A stretch of 64,000 nucleotides of DNA from Massilia brevitalea. GTDB taxonomy: Bacteria > Pseudomonadota > Gammaproteobacteria > Burkholderiales > Burkholderiaceae_D. Shown in pieces: positions 1 to 8,002 of this stretch. The stretch is taken from positions 90,307 through 154,306 of the forward strand of contig NZ_JAULSI010000006.1 of assembly GCF_030711405.1 (NCBI RefSeq), read 5' to 3'. Position 1 is the first letter of the stretch; every line of letters starts with the position of its first letter. A model generated the notes under the pieces. That model was not told where the DNA came from. It was given only the letters and a program-made list of their open reading frames with translations, and ran no database searches. The translations under genes were made by a program, and so were the position numbers.

Positions 1-495
1 GAGCCAGCTGCGCAGCTGCTGTTCGAGCGCGTGCAGCCAGCGCACTTCGCCCGACACGCTCCAGGCTTGCGCCAGGCGCACCAGGTGCAGGTGGCGGTTC
101 AGTTCCCAGACGTGCTTGATGTCGCCGACCAGTTCCTGCCTGTCGATGGCGATGTCGCCCGAAAACACGGCCGGGCCGGTGATGCCGCTGTCCGGGTCGC
201 GGTTCCAGACGGTGGGCACGCCGACGTCGAAGCTGCGGTCGGCGAACAGCACCACGTGGCCGGCGCAGATGCGGTCGGCTTCGGCCAGCAGGGCATCTAT
301 CTGGACCGGGTCGAGCGCCGGGGCGCCGTGGACGTCGAAGCTGCGCGCGCGCGGCAAGGGAGCAGGCGCGGCCCGGTGGGCCGCTCCCCGGCTCATCCTT
401 GTGCGCGCGGCCTGGCGCACGCGGTAGCCGATCTCGGCCACCGACATGCAGCGCAAACGGTTGACCAGCCAAACCATGCGTACTGTTGCGTTCAT
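1..495 (-). CDS. Heparinase II/III family protein, N-terminal part (runs off the window)
   Basis: This open frame starts at ATG 493-495 and stays open for 165 codons to the window edge, so only the N-terminus is visible. The readable protein (starting MNATVRMVWLVNRL, then VAEIGYRVRQ and later VWELNRHLHLVRLA) matches the helical N-terminal domain of bacterial heparinase II/III-type polysaccharide lyases found in capsule and exopolysaccharide clusters. Its start overlaps the stop of the upstream glycosyltransferase by an ATGA, so the two are translationally coupled. The likely role is cleavage or editing of the polymer made by this locus. The catalytic part lies outside the window, so activity cannot be judged. 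Confidence 0.75.
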   Translation of the reverse strand, partial: MNATVRMVWLVNRLRCMSVAEIGYRVRQAARTRMSRGAAHRAAPAPLPRARSFDVHGAPALDPVQIDALLAEADRICAGHVVLFADRSFDVGVPTVWNRDPDSGITGPAVFSGDIAIDRQELVGDIKHVWELNRHLHLVRLAQAWSVSGEVRWLHALEQQLRSWL

Positions 496-1616
496 CGCGT
501 CCCCGCCAAATCGTTGTAGATCGCGGCCAGGCGGCCGCAGACTGCCTGTGTCGAATACTGTGCTTCCACTGTCTTGCGCGCGCTGGCGCCGAGCCGGCTG
601 CGCAGGCCCTCGTCGGCGAGCAGGCGCGCCAGGGCGCGCGCCAGGGCGGCGCCGTCGTGCGGCGGCACCAGCAGGCCATTCTCGCCGTCGCGCACCAGTT
701 CCGGGATGCCGCCCACGCTGCTGGCCACCACCGCCTTGCCGGCCGCCATCGCTTCCAGCAGCGCCATCGGCAAGCCCTCGGCATGCGACGGCAGGCAGAA
801 CACGCTGGCCCGCGCCAGCTCGGCGTCGCGCGCGGCGGCGTCCAGCCAGCCGGGCAAGTCGATATGCCCGGCGATGCCGCGCTGCGCCGCCTGGCGCCGG
901 AATCCGTCCAGGTCGCCGCTGCCGCCCATCACCAGGCGCAGCTGCGGAAAGCGCGGCGCCAGTTGCACGACGGCGTCCAGCAGTTCGGCCGTGCCCTTGG
1001 CTGCTTCGAGCCGGCCAAGGAAGAGGATGCGGCCCGGGACCACGGTTTCCGTCTCGCCTGCCAGGCTGGCAAGGTGTGCCGGGCTTTCCGGGACGGTGGT
1101 GGTCCTTGCCGCAGGCAGGGACACTGCGTTCGGCACCACGGCCACGCGCGCCTTCGGCGCGAAGCCTTCGATAAAGACGGCCCAGCTGTCGGACAGGGCG
1201 ATGACGAGCGAGCTGCGTTCGAGGGTATGGCGGATCCAGCGCCGCATCAGGGCGCCGGAGCGCTCCAGTGCGTATTCGCGGAAGGTGCCGCCGTGCAGGT
1301 GGAAAATGGTCTTGCAGCCGCTGGCGCGTGCCAGCAGCAGCACCAGCGACTTGCGCACGAAACTCGCTCCCGATGAAGCATGGGCGTGGACGATGGCCGG
1401 ACGCTGCAGCAGGCAGGTCGCCAGCGTGGCCCAGAGGCCGGCGCCGGCGTGGCACAGCTTGGCCAGGGCGCCGCCCTCGCGGTGGGTGCTGACGTAGTGC
1501 ACCGCCTCGCGTTCGAACAAACCGCCGGCCCGCAGCACCGACAATATCGCTGCCACCCCACCCCGCCCGTCGAGGGCCGTGCCGACCATCAGGATGCGCG
1601 GCGCGCGCGCTTTCAT
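492..1616 (-). CDS. Glycosyltransferase family 4
   Basis: A 374-residue GT-B fold glycosyltransferase. The N-terminal GGVA loop lies near residue 19, and the C-terminal donor-binding region carries the GT4 signature EGLPMALLEAMAAGK (the E-x7-E motif) near residue 285. It probably adds one sugar of the exopolysaccharide repeat unit at the cytoplasmic face of the membrane, using a nucleotide sugar; acceptor and donor cannot be read from sequence. It is separated by 127 bp from the upstream ligase gene. That gap is AT-richer and has a weak TTGATG-type -35, so a local promoter is possible. It overlaps the following heparinase gene by 4 bp. Confidence 0.85.
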   Translation of the reverse strand: MKARAPRILMVGTALDGRGGVAAILSVLRAGGLFEREAVHYVSTHREGGALAKLCHAGAGLWATLATCLLQRPAIVHAHASSGASFVRKSLVLLLARASGCKTIFHLHGGTFREYALERSGALMRRWIRHTLERSSLVIALSDSWAVFIEGFAPKARVAVVPNAVSLPAARTTTVPESPAHLASLAGETETVVPGRILFLGRLEAAKGTAELLDAVVQLAPRFPQLRLVMGGSGDLDGFRRQAAQRGIAGHIDLPGWLDAAARDAELARASVFCLPSHAEGLPMALLEAMAAGKAVVASSVGGIPELVRDGENGLLVPPHDGAALARALARLLADEGLRSRLGASARKTVEAQYSTQAVCGRLAAIYNDLAGTR

Positions 1617-1743
1617 GCGCAGGCTCCGGCAGGCGTTGGCACCGATCTGGTGGGAAGGAAGTGGTTCACGTTTCTTAATAAAGGTACAATATTTCGATCA
1701 TACATCAAGAATTTCCCCTCCCGCGCACGGTTCGCCACAGAAT

Positions 1744-3027
1744 TCACATTTCAAACGCAATAAATTCATACTTGCCGTTCGGTCCGCGTGGAATGGCCGC
1801 AACCCGCTCCACGCCTGCGTCCACGCCGGGTACACGCAGGAGGAACTTGTCCAGCAGGGCCGCTTCGTCGGCCGCGCCGAAGGCGTCGGTGGCGACGACG
1901 CGCAGCACGAAACGCGCGTCGCCGCGATACAACACCTGGCCTTCGAGCAGGCCGCGTTCATGGCCCTGGAATACCCGGTCGAGGCGGGCAATGACCCGGC
2001 CGTCGGGCAGGGTCACGATGCGCTCCTGGCGCCCGATCACGGCCTTGACGGTGGGGAAAACCCGGCCGCAGGCGCAGGGCCGGCCGTTGCCAGGGAGAAC
2101 ACGGTCGCCGGTGCGGTAGCGCACCAGCGGCATGGCCGCATTGTTCAGGGTGGTGCCGACCAGTTCGCAGCTGCCGTCTTCTCCTTCCAGCAATTCGACG
2201 GCGCCGTAGTCGGTCAGCACGTGGTAGTTGCCGCGCTCGCAGCTGCCGATGGCCACCACCCGTTCGGCCTGGCCATACCAGTCGTAGACCGGCACGCCGA
2301 AGGCGCTTTCCACGGCCATGCGTACTTCCGGCTCCAGGGTTTCCGACGACGTGAGTACGCCGCGCAGTGCCCGGCCGCGATAGCGCTGCCCGGCCGCGTT
2401 CAGCCAGGCGGCGAGGGTGCCGACCGAGGACGGGTAGGCATGGATGACCACCGGGTCGTGCCGCTCGAGCGCGCCGACATAGGCGCCAATGGTGGCGTTC
2501 GACAGGTGGTAGGACGACATCATGAGCATCTTGCCGAACCAGTCCTGGCACCAGTAGCGCCCGTCGGGCGGCTGCGGCGGGCAAACGATCTCGCCACGGA
2601 TCCAGGCGCGCCGCTGGCCGTGGCGCCAGCCGATCCAGGCCAGCTGGCGCTGGATGAAGCCTTCCTCGCGGATCACGGCGCCCAGGGTCTGCACCAGCGC
2701 CAGCGGGCTGCCCGAGGTGCCGCTGGTGCGGATCGTGTTGCGCAGCAGCGTGCCCAGGCTGCGCGGACGCAGGAAGCGCTCCGGATGGCGCTGCAGCTCG
2801 GTCTTGTCGAGCAGCGCCGCGCCTTGAGTGAGACGGCGCAGGCGGGTGCCGTCCGGCTCCACGGGCACGCCGATGCGGCGCGCGCGGCGCGCGATGGCTG
2901 CGTTCAGCAGCGCCGCCGAGCGCTCCACGGCGGCCAGGCGCGGGTACACCAGGTAGCGGCCCCAGAAGCCGCGCAGCAGCTCGCGCAGCAGCGAGCGCAG
3001 CGTAAACTTCAGCGAATAGGTCCACAT
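1744..3027 (-). CDS. PaaK-like (phenylacetate-CoA ligase/CapK family) adenylate-forming enzyme
   Basis: A 427-residue protein of the PaaK/CapK branch of adenylate-forming enzymes. It shows the AMP-binding motif RTSGTSGSPL near residue 110, the DWYGQAER segment that contacts the acyl-adenylate, YRTGDRV, and a CACGR zinc-like cysteine pair typical of PaaK proteins. Such genes recur in polysaccharide clusters, where they are thought to activate an acyl or amino-acid group for decorating the sugar, but no substrate is established. ATG 3025-3027 was chosen because it overlaps the end of the upstream GT4 gene by 19 bp. The longer open frame upstream only reads through that gene in another frame. 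Confidence 0.8.
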   Translation of the reverse strand: MWTYSLKFTLRSLLRELLRGFWGRYLVYPRLAAVERSAALLNAAIARRARRIGVPVEPDGTRLRRLTQGAALLDKTELQRHPERFLRPRSLGTLLRNTIRTSGTSGSPLALVQTLGAVIREEGFIQRQLAWIGWRHGQRRAWIRGEIVCPPQPPDGRYWCQDWFGKMLMMSSYHLSNATIGAYVGALERHDPVVIHAYPSSVGTLAAWLNAAGQRYRGRALRGVLTSSETLEPEVRMAVESAFGVPVYDWYGQAERVVAIGSCERGNYHVLTDYGAVELLEGEDGSCELVGTTLNNAAMPLVRYRTGDRVLPGNGRPCACGRVFPTVKAVIGRQERIVTLPDGRVIARLDRVFQGHERGLLEGQVLYRGDARFVLRVVATDAFGAADEAALLDKFLLRVPGVDAGVERVAAIPRGPNGKYEFIAFEM

Positions 3028-4427
3028 GGCGGGCAGATGGCGCTGTAGACCTGCGCGACCTTGCGGCCGAGGATGGCGTAGCTGCGGTGCGCACGGACCC
3101 AGGGCGGCCCGCGCGCGGCCACCCCGGCCGCCAGTGCGCGGTCGTCCAGCAGGCGCAGCGTGGCTTCGGCAAAGGCTTCGGCCTGCATCGGCACGCACAG
3201 CCCGGCTCCGCTCTCTTCGAGGACCAGAGCCTGGTCGGGAATGTCGTTGGCCACGCTCGGGAGGCCCAGCGCCAGGTACTCGACCAGCTTGGTGGGAGAA
3301 GACACGTCGAACAGCACCCCGCGCGGGATCGGCGACAGGCCGACTTCGGCGCGCACGGCATAGCCGAGCGCCTCGCGCTGGGGCAGCCAGCCGGTGAGCA
3401 GCACGTGCCGGTCGAGCTTCAGGCTGGCGATCTCGCGCCGCATCCAGGCCATTTCGTCGAGCGAGGGCGCGTCGCCGGCGATCACCAGCAAGACCTCCGG
3501 CAGGCGCGCGCGCAGCAGCAGCGCAACGTCGAGCAGGAAGCCGGACTGGCGCGATTGCGCCACGCTGCCCAGGTAGAGCACCACGCGGCGCCCATCCAGG
3601 CGCGGGTCGCTGCTGGGCGCGATGGCGCTGCGCTCGAACAGGGCGCTGTCGACGCCCATCGGCACCGCCGTCATGCGCCCGGGGGCAATGCCGCGCCCGG
3701 CCAGCCAGACGCGCATCGCCTCGCTCTGCACGAACACGTGGTCGGCGCGCGGCAGCACCAGGCGGTACAGCAGCAGACGCGAGGCTTGCGCACGCAGCGC
3801 GGGCGCAAGCCACAGTGCTCCCCTGCCCCGCTTGCCGATGGCGTCGCGCCGCACCTCGAAGCCTTCGACGATCGGAAACGACATCCAGTAGACAAAAGGG
3901 ACGCCCAGCAGACGCGCGGCTTGCGCACGCAGCGCGTGCGCAAGCCACAGTGCTCCCCTGCCCCGCTTGCCGATGGCGTCGCGCCGCACCTCGAAGCCTT
4001 CGACGATCGGAAACGACATCCAGTAGACAAAAGGGACGCCCAGCAGACGCGCGGCCAGCCAGGCCACGAAGGCGCTGGCGATCTTGTCGCGCACCTGGAT
4101 GCAGCCCGGACGCACGCGGCGCCAGGCGCGCAGCAGGCCGAGCACGTCCCAGAACGGAGAGAATACGGCGGCGAAACGGCTGCCCAGGCGGCCGACCACC
4201 TGCATGCCGCCCCGGTCAGGCTGCCCGGTGCTGCCGGTGCCGTCGGTGTCGTCGGTGCCATCCGGGCCATCGGGACCGTCCGCGGCATCCGGGCCGGCCT
4301 GCCCGACCAGTTCGGCATGCACGCCATGGCGCGGCAATTCGGCGCCGAACAGGGTCAGCACATCGGCCCGGCGCGGCGGCAAGGGGTCGCGGACGATGTA
4401 GGCAATCGATAGCGGACGGGAGCGCAT
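3009..4427 (-). CDS. Glycosyltransferase family 4 with an internal 45-residue tandem duplication
   Basis: A 472-residue GT4 with the donor-site motif SSPTKLVEYLALGLP and a VGLSPIPRG segment. The acceptor-side N-terminal domain carries two back-to-back copies of a 45-residue block beginning AARLLGVPFVYWMSFPIVEG. The DNA copies are 135 bp each and differ at two positions (see the repeat entry). A normal member of the family would have one copy, so the N-terminal fold may be disturbed. I chose ATG 4425-4427 (MRSRPLSIAYIV) because it begins the GT-B strand. A TTG codon at 4526 would add 33 residues of no recognisable fold. It is followed directly, with a 19-bp overlap, by the PaaK-like gene. Confidence 0.8.
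   Translation of the reverse strand: MRSRPLSIAYIVRDPLPPRRADVLTLFGAELPRHGVHAELVGQAGPDAADGPDGPDGTDDTDGTGSTGQPDRGGMQVVGRLGSRFAAVFSPFWDVLGLLRAWRRVRPGCIQVRDKIASAFVAWLAARLLGVPFVYWMSFPIVEGFEVRRDAIGKRGRGALWLAHALRAQAARLLGVPFVYWMSFPIVEGFEVRRDAIGKRGRGALWLAPALRAQASRLLLYRLVLPRADHVFVQSEAMRVWLAGRGIAPGRMTAVPMGVDSALFERSAIAPSSDPRLDGRRVVLYLGSVAQSRQSGFLLDVALLLRARLPEVLLVIAGDAPSLDEMAWMRREIASLKLDRHVLLTGWLPQREALGYAVRAEVGLSPIPRGVLFDVSSPTKLVEYLALGLPSVANDIPDQALVLEESGAGLCVPMQAEAFAEATLRLLDDRALAAGVAARGPPWVRAHRSYAILGRKVAQVYSAICPPCGPIR
3771..4040. repeat. Two tandem 135-bp direct repeats inside a GT4 gene
   Basis: Positions 3771-3905 and 3906-4040 are direct repeats with a 135-bp period. Only two base differences are visible (a/c at the 11th base and g/t in the GCGCG[G/T]GCGC segment). 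A third partial match (CAGCAGACGC) starts at 4041. The period is 45 codons, so the reading frame is kept. The near identity means a recent duplication or an assembly artefact. Confidence 0.95.
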
Positions 4428-4569
4428 GTCGGGGTCGGCTGGTGATGACCGGTCGATACTAGCGCAGCGCGCTGCCCGAAACCCGGCCGCAGCAAGCGCG
4501 CGCACGGCGCCTTTGCGGCCGCTCAAGCGCGGGCCTGATTCGGCGCTGGAAAGCCACGGGCTGCCGGGA

Positions 4570-4606
4570 TAAAAAAAATCCTCACGGCATGGACGCTGTG
4601 GGGATT
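4570..4606 (-). terminator. Rho-independent terminator of the heparinase-like gene
   Basis: On the minus strand a 9-bp stem (4598-4606 pairing with 4577-4585, one mismatch) is followed by a run of eight T. It lies about 50 nt after the stop codon of the secreted heparinase-like gene. It separates that gene from the downstream GT4 gene, so the two are probably distinct transcripts. Confidence 0.85.
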
Positions 4607-4656
4607 GGCTAGCGATGACACCCGCTACGGGAAGCGCGGGCGGACACCGCGCCGTA

Positions 4657-6894
4657 TCAGTTCAGCGTGACCGCTTGCCCCGCCACCGTGACCGTGCGCA
4701 CCGTACCCGAGGCCGCCACCTGCACCGGTGGGCGCTTGCAGCCGACGTCGAGCAGCACCAGGAACTCGGCAGTCGACTTGCCGTCGTTCGGCAGGTAGAA
4801 AGCGCCGTGGTCCTCCGTCACGCCGGACTTCGGCGCCGGGCCGGCCCACTTGGCGAAGCTGGCGTTGCCGTTCAGGCTGCGCACGCAGACCGACTGGCCG
4901 TTGGCGGCAATCTTCACCGCACCCGTGTTTTCCACCGTCATCGCCACCGGGGCGTGCAGGTTGAATTCATAAGTGTGCGGCACGCTGGCGGACAGGCGGT
5001 CGCGCACCAGGATCGCATTTCCGGCATTGCGCAGGTGCCAGACCTGGCGCTTGGCCATGGTCAACTGGCCACCGTAGGCCGCGGTGGCGTCGCCCTCGGC
5101 ATAGTCGTAGCCCGGCTGGGCCGAGAACGCCGTGATCTTGCCGTTGCGTTGCAGCTGCTCGCGGTAGCCGTTCACCAGTTGCCCCTTGCCGCCGTCGAAG
5201 GTGATGGCGTTCTGCGAGCGGCTCTGGTGGTACCAGTCGGTCCAGTAAGGCGAGCCGTACCAGTCGTACCAGCCGGCCTTGACCAGCAGCGGCTGGCCGG
5301 CCACCGACAGCAACAAGCCATTCTGGTCGCCATGGCTATGGTTGAAGGAACCGTAGGGGCTGGACTTGAAGAAGAGCGAGCTGCGCGCGGTCGAGCCGAT
5401 ATCGCTGTGCATCGCCACCCAGCCGATGCTCGGGTAGTAGGCGCTGCTCGACGGCGGCGCCTGGGTCCTGGTGTCGGCCACCGGCATCGGGTACGGCGCC
5501 TGCAGCAGCGACAGCGTGTCTTCGGTGCCGCCCAGCTTGTCGACGTACCAGGCGGCGCGCGGCGACACCATGCGCGAACCGAAAGCGTGGAACACGCGGG
5601 TGTCGGGCTTGGTCTCGGAGCCGTCGCCAAAGGCGTGGATCTTCGAGCCCGGCGGCGTGAACTGGGTGGCAAAGTCGAGGAAACCCAGGGCCCAGGGCTT
5701 GGCGTAGAAGTTCACGCCGGTGGCCTGGGTCAGCGGGTCCCACAATTGCACCAGGTAGCCGGCCGCGTACTCGGCATAGGCGGTGCCGTTGGCGAAGCCG
5801 CCTTCCGGGCCGGCCCAGGGCGACGGCGCATTGGCATAGGCGCGGAACGAGAAGTCGAACCATTTCTGCGCTTCCGGGATGTCGCCCAGCGAGAGCGAGG
5901 AAATCAGCACCAGGAACACCAGGCTGGTGTTTCCGTGCGAATCGAAGGGGTACTGGTCGAGGCGGCCGTTGTCGCCCGCCAGGTTGCGGTAGATTTCCTC
6001 GGTGCGCACGCGCACGGTTTCCAGCCAGCGCGCCTTGCGCGTTGCGTCCAGGTCGCCGGCCAGGCTGTCGACGGCCTTGATCAGGGACACCGAGATCTGG
6101 CGCGTGGCCTGGTCCTGGTTGGCATAGCTGGTCGGGCCGGTCGGATTCAGGCTGGCCAACTGGTCGCCCTTGCGCAGCGCCTCGTTCAGGAACAGCGGAT
6201 CGCGCTTCATGCGCCACATGATGGCGGCCGCTTCCAGCTGGCGGCTGGCTTCGTTGATGCGCTGGCGGATGTCGGTCTGCTGGGCGGCCATGGCGGCGGT
6301 CAGCGGCGTGGTGATCGCGATCGGCCAGCGCGCGTCGTTCAGCGCCGGCAGCGCGTTGATCTGGAGCTTGATCTCGTTGCTCATGCGGCTCACGTAAGGG
6401 TCGAGCTCGGCTTTCTTGGCGGCGTTCCAGCTTGTGTACAGGGTGAATGAAGGCGGCAGTGCGCGCGGACGCGCCTTGGCGGCGATGCGGCTGCGCAGGG
6501 TGGCGTTGTCGGGTACTTCGAACACCGTGGAACGGCTGGTGAGCTGGAAGCTGCGCGGGCTGGACCAGTCGTTGCTGCCGCTCGGACGCACGCGCCAGGT
6601 GTAGTTCCCCAGCGGCAGCGCCTTGGCCGGCAGGTACCAGTTGCGTTCGACGACAGCCTTGACGGGCGCGCCGCTCTCCGGGGTGATCTCGATTTCGTAG
6701 GCGGCCGGGCCCGTGGCGTGGCGCGCCCAGGTGAAGCCGGGCGGATTCTGGGCCTGCACGGCATTGTTGGTGGGACCCGGCTGGACGATCAGCGGGTCGG
6801 TCGACTGCGCCCAGTCGGCACGCGCGTTCAGCGACAGTGCGCACAGGGACGCCAGGGCGAGGGCCTGCAACAGGCCCTGTCGGTTGAATTTCAT
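4657..6894 (-). CDS. Secreted heparinase II/III-type polysaccharide lyase
   Basis: A 745-residue protein with a clear signal peptide (MKFNRQGLLQALALASLCALS, cleavage after ARA). An N-terminal fibronectin-like/DUF4962 region follows (residues about 30-140, FTWARH, YTWRVRPSG). A helical barrel comes next and then a heparinase II/III beta-sandwich containing SHGDQNGLLLS and YDYAEGDATAAYG. It is predicted to act in the periplasm or outside the cell on uronic-acid-containing polymer, for turnover or length trimming of the exopolysaccharide made by this locus. ATG 6892-6894 is preceded by GGAG. The upstream gap is 328 bp and a terminator lies downstream, so it is probably monocistronic. Confidence 0.85.
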   Translation of the reverse strand: MKFNRQGLLQALALASLCALSLNARADWAQSTDPLIVQPGPTNNAVQAQNPPGFTWARHATGPAAYEIEITPESGAPVKAVVERNWYLPAKALPLGNYTWRVRPSGSNDWSSPRSFQLTSRSTVFEVPDNATLRSRIAAKARPRALPPSFTLYTSWNAAKKAELDPYVSRMSNEIKLQINALPALNDARWPIAITTPLTAAMAAQQTDIRQRINEASRQLEAAAIMWRMKRDPLFLNEALRKGDQLASLNPTGPTSYANQDQATRQISVSLIKAVDSLAGDLDATRKARWLETVRVRTEEIYRNLAGDNGRLDQYPFDSHGNTSLVFLVLISSLSLGDIPEAQKWFDFSFRAYANAPSPWAGPEGGFANGTAYAEYAAGYLVQLWDPLTQATGVNFYAKPWALGFLDFATQFTPPGSKIHAFGDGSETKPDTRVFHAFGSRMVSPRAAWYVDKLGGTEDTLSLLQAPYPMPVADTRTQAPPSSSAYYPSIGWVAMHSDIGSTARSSLFFKSSPYGSFNHSHGDQNGLLLSVAGQPLLVKAGWYDWYGSPYWTDWYHQSRSQNAITFDGGKGQLVNGYREQLQRNGKITAFSAQPGYDYAEGDATAAYGGQLTMAKRQVWHLRNAGNAILVRDRLSASVPHTYEFNLHAPVAMTVENTGAVKIAANGQSVCVRSLNGNASFAKWAGPAPKSGVTEDHGAFYLPNDGKSTAEFLVLLDVGCKRPPVQVAASGTVRTVTVAGQAVTLN

Positions 6895-7222
6895 TGAATG
6901 ATGCTCCGGACGATGGGATGACTTGTCGAGAGGGCCAAACACGGCGTTGGGCCCGATATTGCCGACGATCGACGCTTTTACTGAACCCATGTCGACCGCT
7001 ACAAATTCATGTTACCGCAGTAAGAAATTGAACAGCGGCAACTTTTTTCCCGAAATCATCCTTTTTTTGTGTGCATCGCAGAAATCCAACGCCAGAATAT
7101 TAAGCTTGTTTCAGCATCATTTTCACAGTGGCAATAGCTGTGTTGTGTTCACAAAGACGCTCTGCCAACTTTCGTTTTTGTACAGGCAAGTTACCGAAAA
7201 TGCGGCGCACGCCGGCATGTTT
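6895..7222. other. AT-richer 328-bp intergenic region upstream of the heparinase-like gene
   Basis: There is no convincing gene here. The stretch is distinctly AT-richer than the surrounding coding DNA, with runs such as TTTTTTT near 7062 and AATATTAAGC near 7096. It must hold the leader and promoter of the heparinase-like gene transcribed leftward, but I cannot assign a single -35/-10 pair with confidence. Its right end holds the terminator-like hairpin of the upstream GT2 gene. Confidence 0.5.
7197..7218 (-). terminator. Possible terminator after the eps operon's last glycosyltransferase
   Basis: On the minus strand a stem with one bulge (7210-7218 pairing with 7200-7207) and a very short loop is followed by TTTT. 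It begins 5 nt after the GT2 stop codon. The T run is short, so termination may be partial. Confidence 0.5.
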
Positions 7223-8002
7223 TCAGGTGGGGGCCGCGCGCAAGGCGCGCACGCGTTTCAGGTAGCGCAGGCAGTAGATGGCGAACGCGAGCGGCGCCTT
7301 GCGCAGGTAGCGGCGCCGCACCGTGAACTCTTCCTGACGCGCGCGCAGCTTGTTGGCGCTGGACACGCTGCCGGCATGCTCGCGGAACACCGTCAGCGGC
7401 CGGGCGATCTGGACCGGCGTTGCATGCGCGGCCAGGCGCAGCCAGAGGTCGATGTCCATCGCATAGCGCAGGCCCTCGTCGAACAGGCCCACCTGCGCGA
7501 ACAAATCGCGCCGCACGAACACTGCCGGATGGGCGATCGCCGCGTGGCCGGAGGCATAGGCCCGGTAGCTGAACGGACGCATCGGGTAGGGTTCGGCCAG
7601 CCGGCCATCCTTCAGCACGCGCACCTGGCCCACCACCCAGGCCGCGCCGGTTTCCTCGATGCAGCGCGCCACCCTGTCCAGCACGTCGGGGGCGGCATAG
7701 TAATCGTCGGAATGCAGGTGGGCGATGTAGTCGCCGCGCGCGGCCAGGATGCCGGCATTCATGGCGCGGCTGATGCCGCCGTCGACGCCGTGCAGCACGC
7801 GCCTGGCGACCGGGTGGGCGTCGATCAGGCCGAGGGTGGCGTCGCTGGAGCCGGCGTCGACGAAGATGTGCTCGAGGTCCTGGCAGCTTTGCGTGCGCAC
7901 CGAGGCCAGGGTGTCGGCCAGGGTCGCGGCGCTGTTCCAGGTGCAGGTGACGATCGAGAAGCGCGGCGGCTTCGGGGGTGTATTCAGCAGTTCATTCGGC
8001 AT
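7223..8002 (-). CDS. Glycosyltransferase family 2
   Basis: A 259-residue GT-A fold enzyme. It has the nucleotide-binding start FSIVTCTWNSAATLADTL, the EHIFVDAGSSDAT segment, the metal-binding HLHSDDYY motif near residue 90, and the acceptor-side FDEGLRYAMDIDLWLRL. It probably transfers one sugar to the lipid-linked repeat unit. ATG 8000-8002 overlaps the stop of the upstream GT4 gene by 11 bp, so the pair is coupled. It is the last gene of the continuous eps operon before a 328-bp gap. Confidence 0.88.
   Translation of the reverse strand: MPNELLNTPPKPPRFSIVTCTWNSAATLADTLASVRTQSCQDLEHIFVDAGSSDATLGLIDAHPVARRVLHGVDGGISRAMNAGILAARGDYIAHLHSDDYYAAPDVLDRVARCIEETGAAWVVGQVRVLKDGRLAEPYPMRPFSYRAYASGHAAIAHPAVFVRRDLFAQVGLFDEGLRYAMDIDLWLRLAAHATPVQIARPLTVFREHAGSVSSANKLRARQEEFTVRRRYLRKAPLAFAIYCLRYLKRVRALRAAPT

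Noticed and set aside
1744..3948. 734-codon minus-strand frame as a single fused protein
   Set aside because: Only the part from 3027 downward matches the PaaK-like family. The upper part is an Arg/Ala-rich off-frame reading of the GT4 gene and its duplication.
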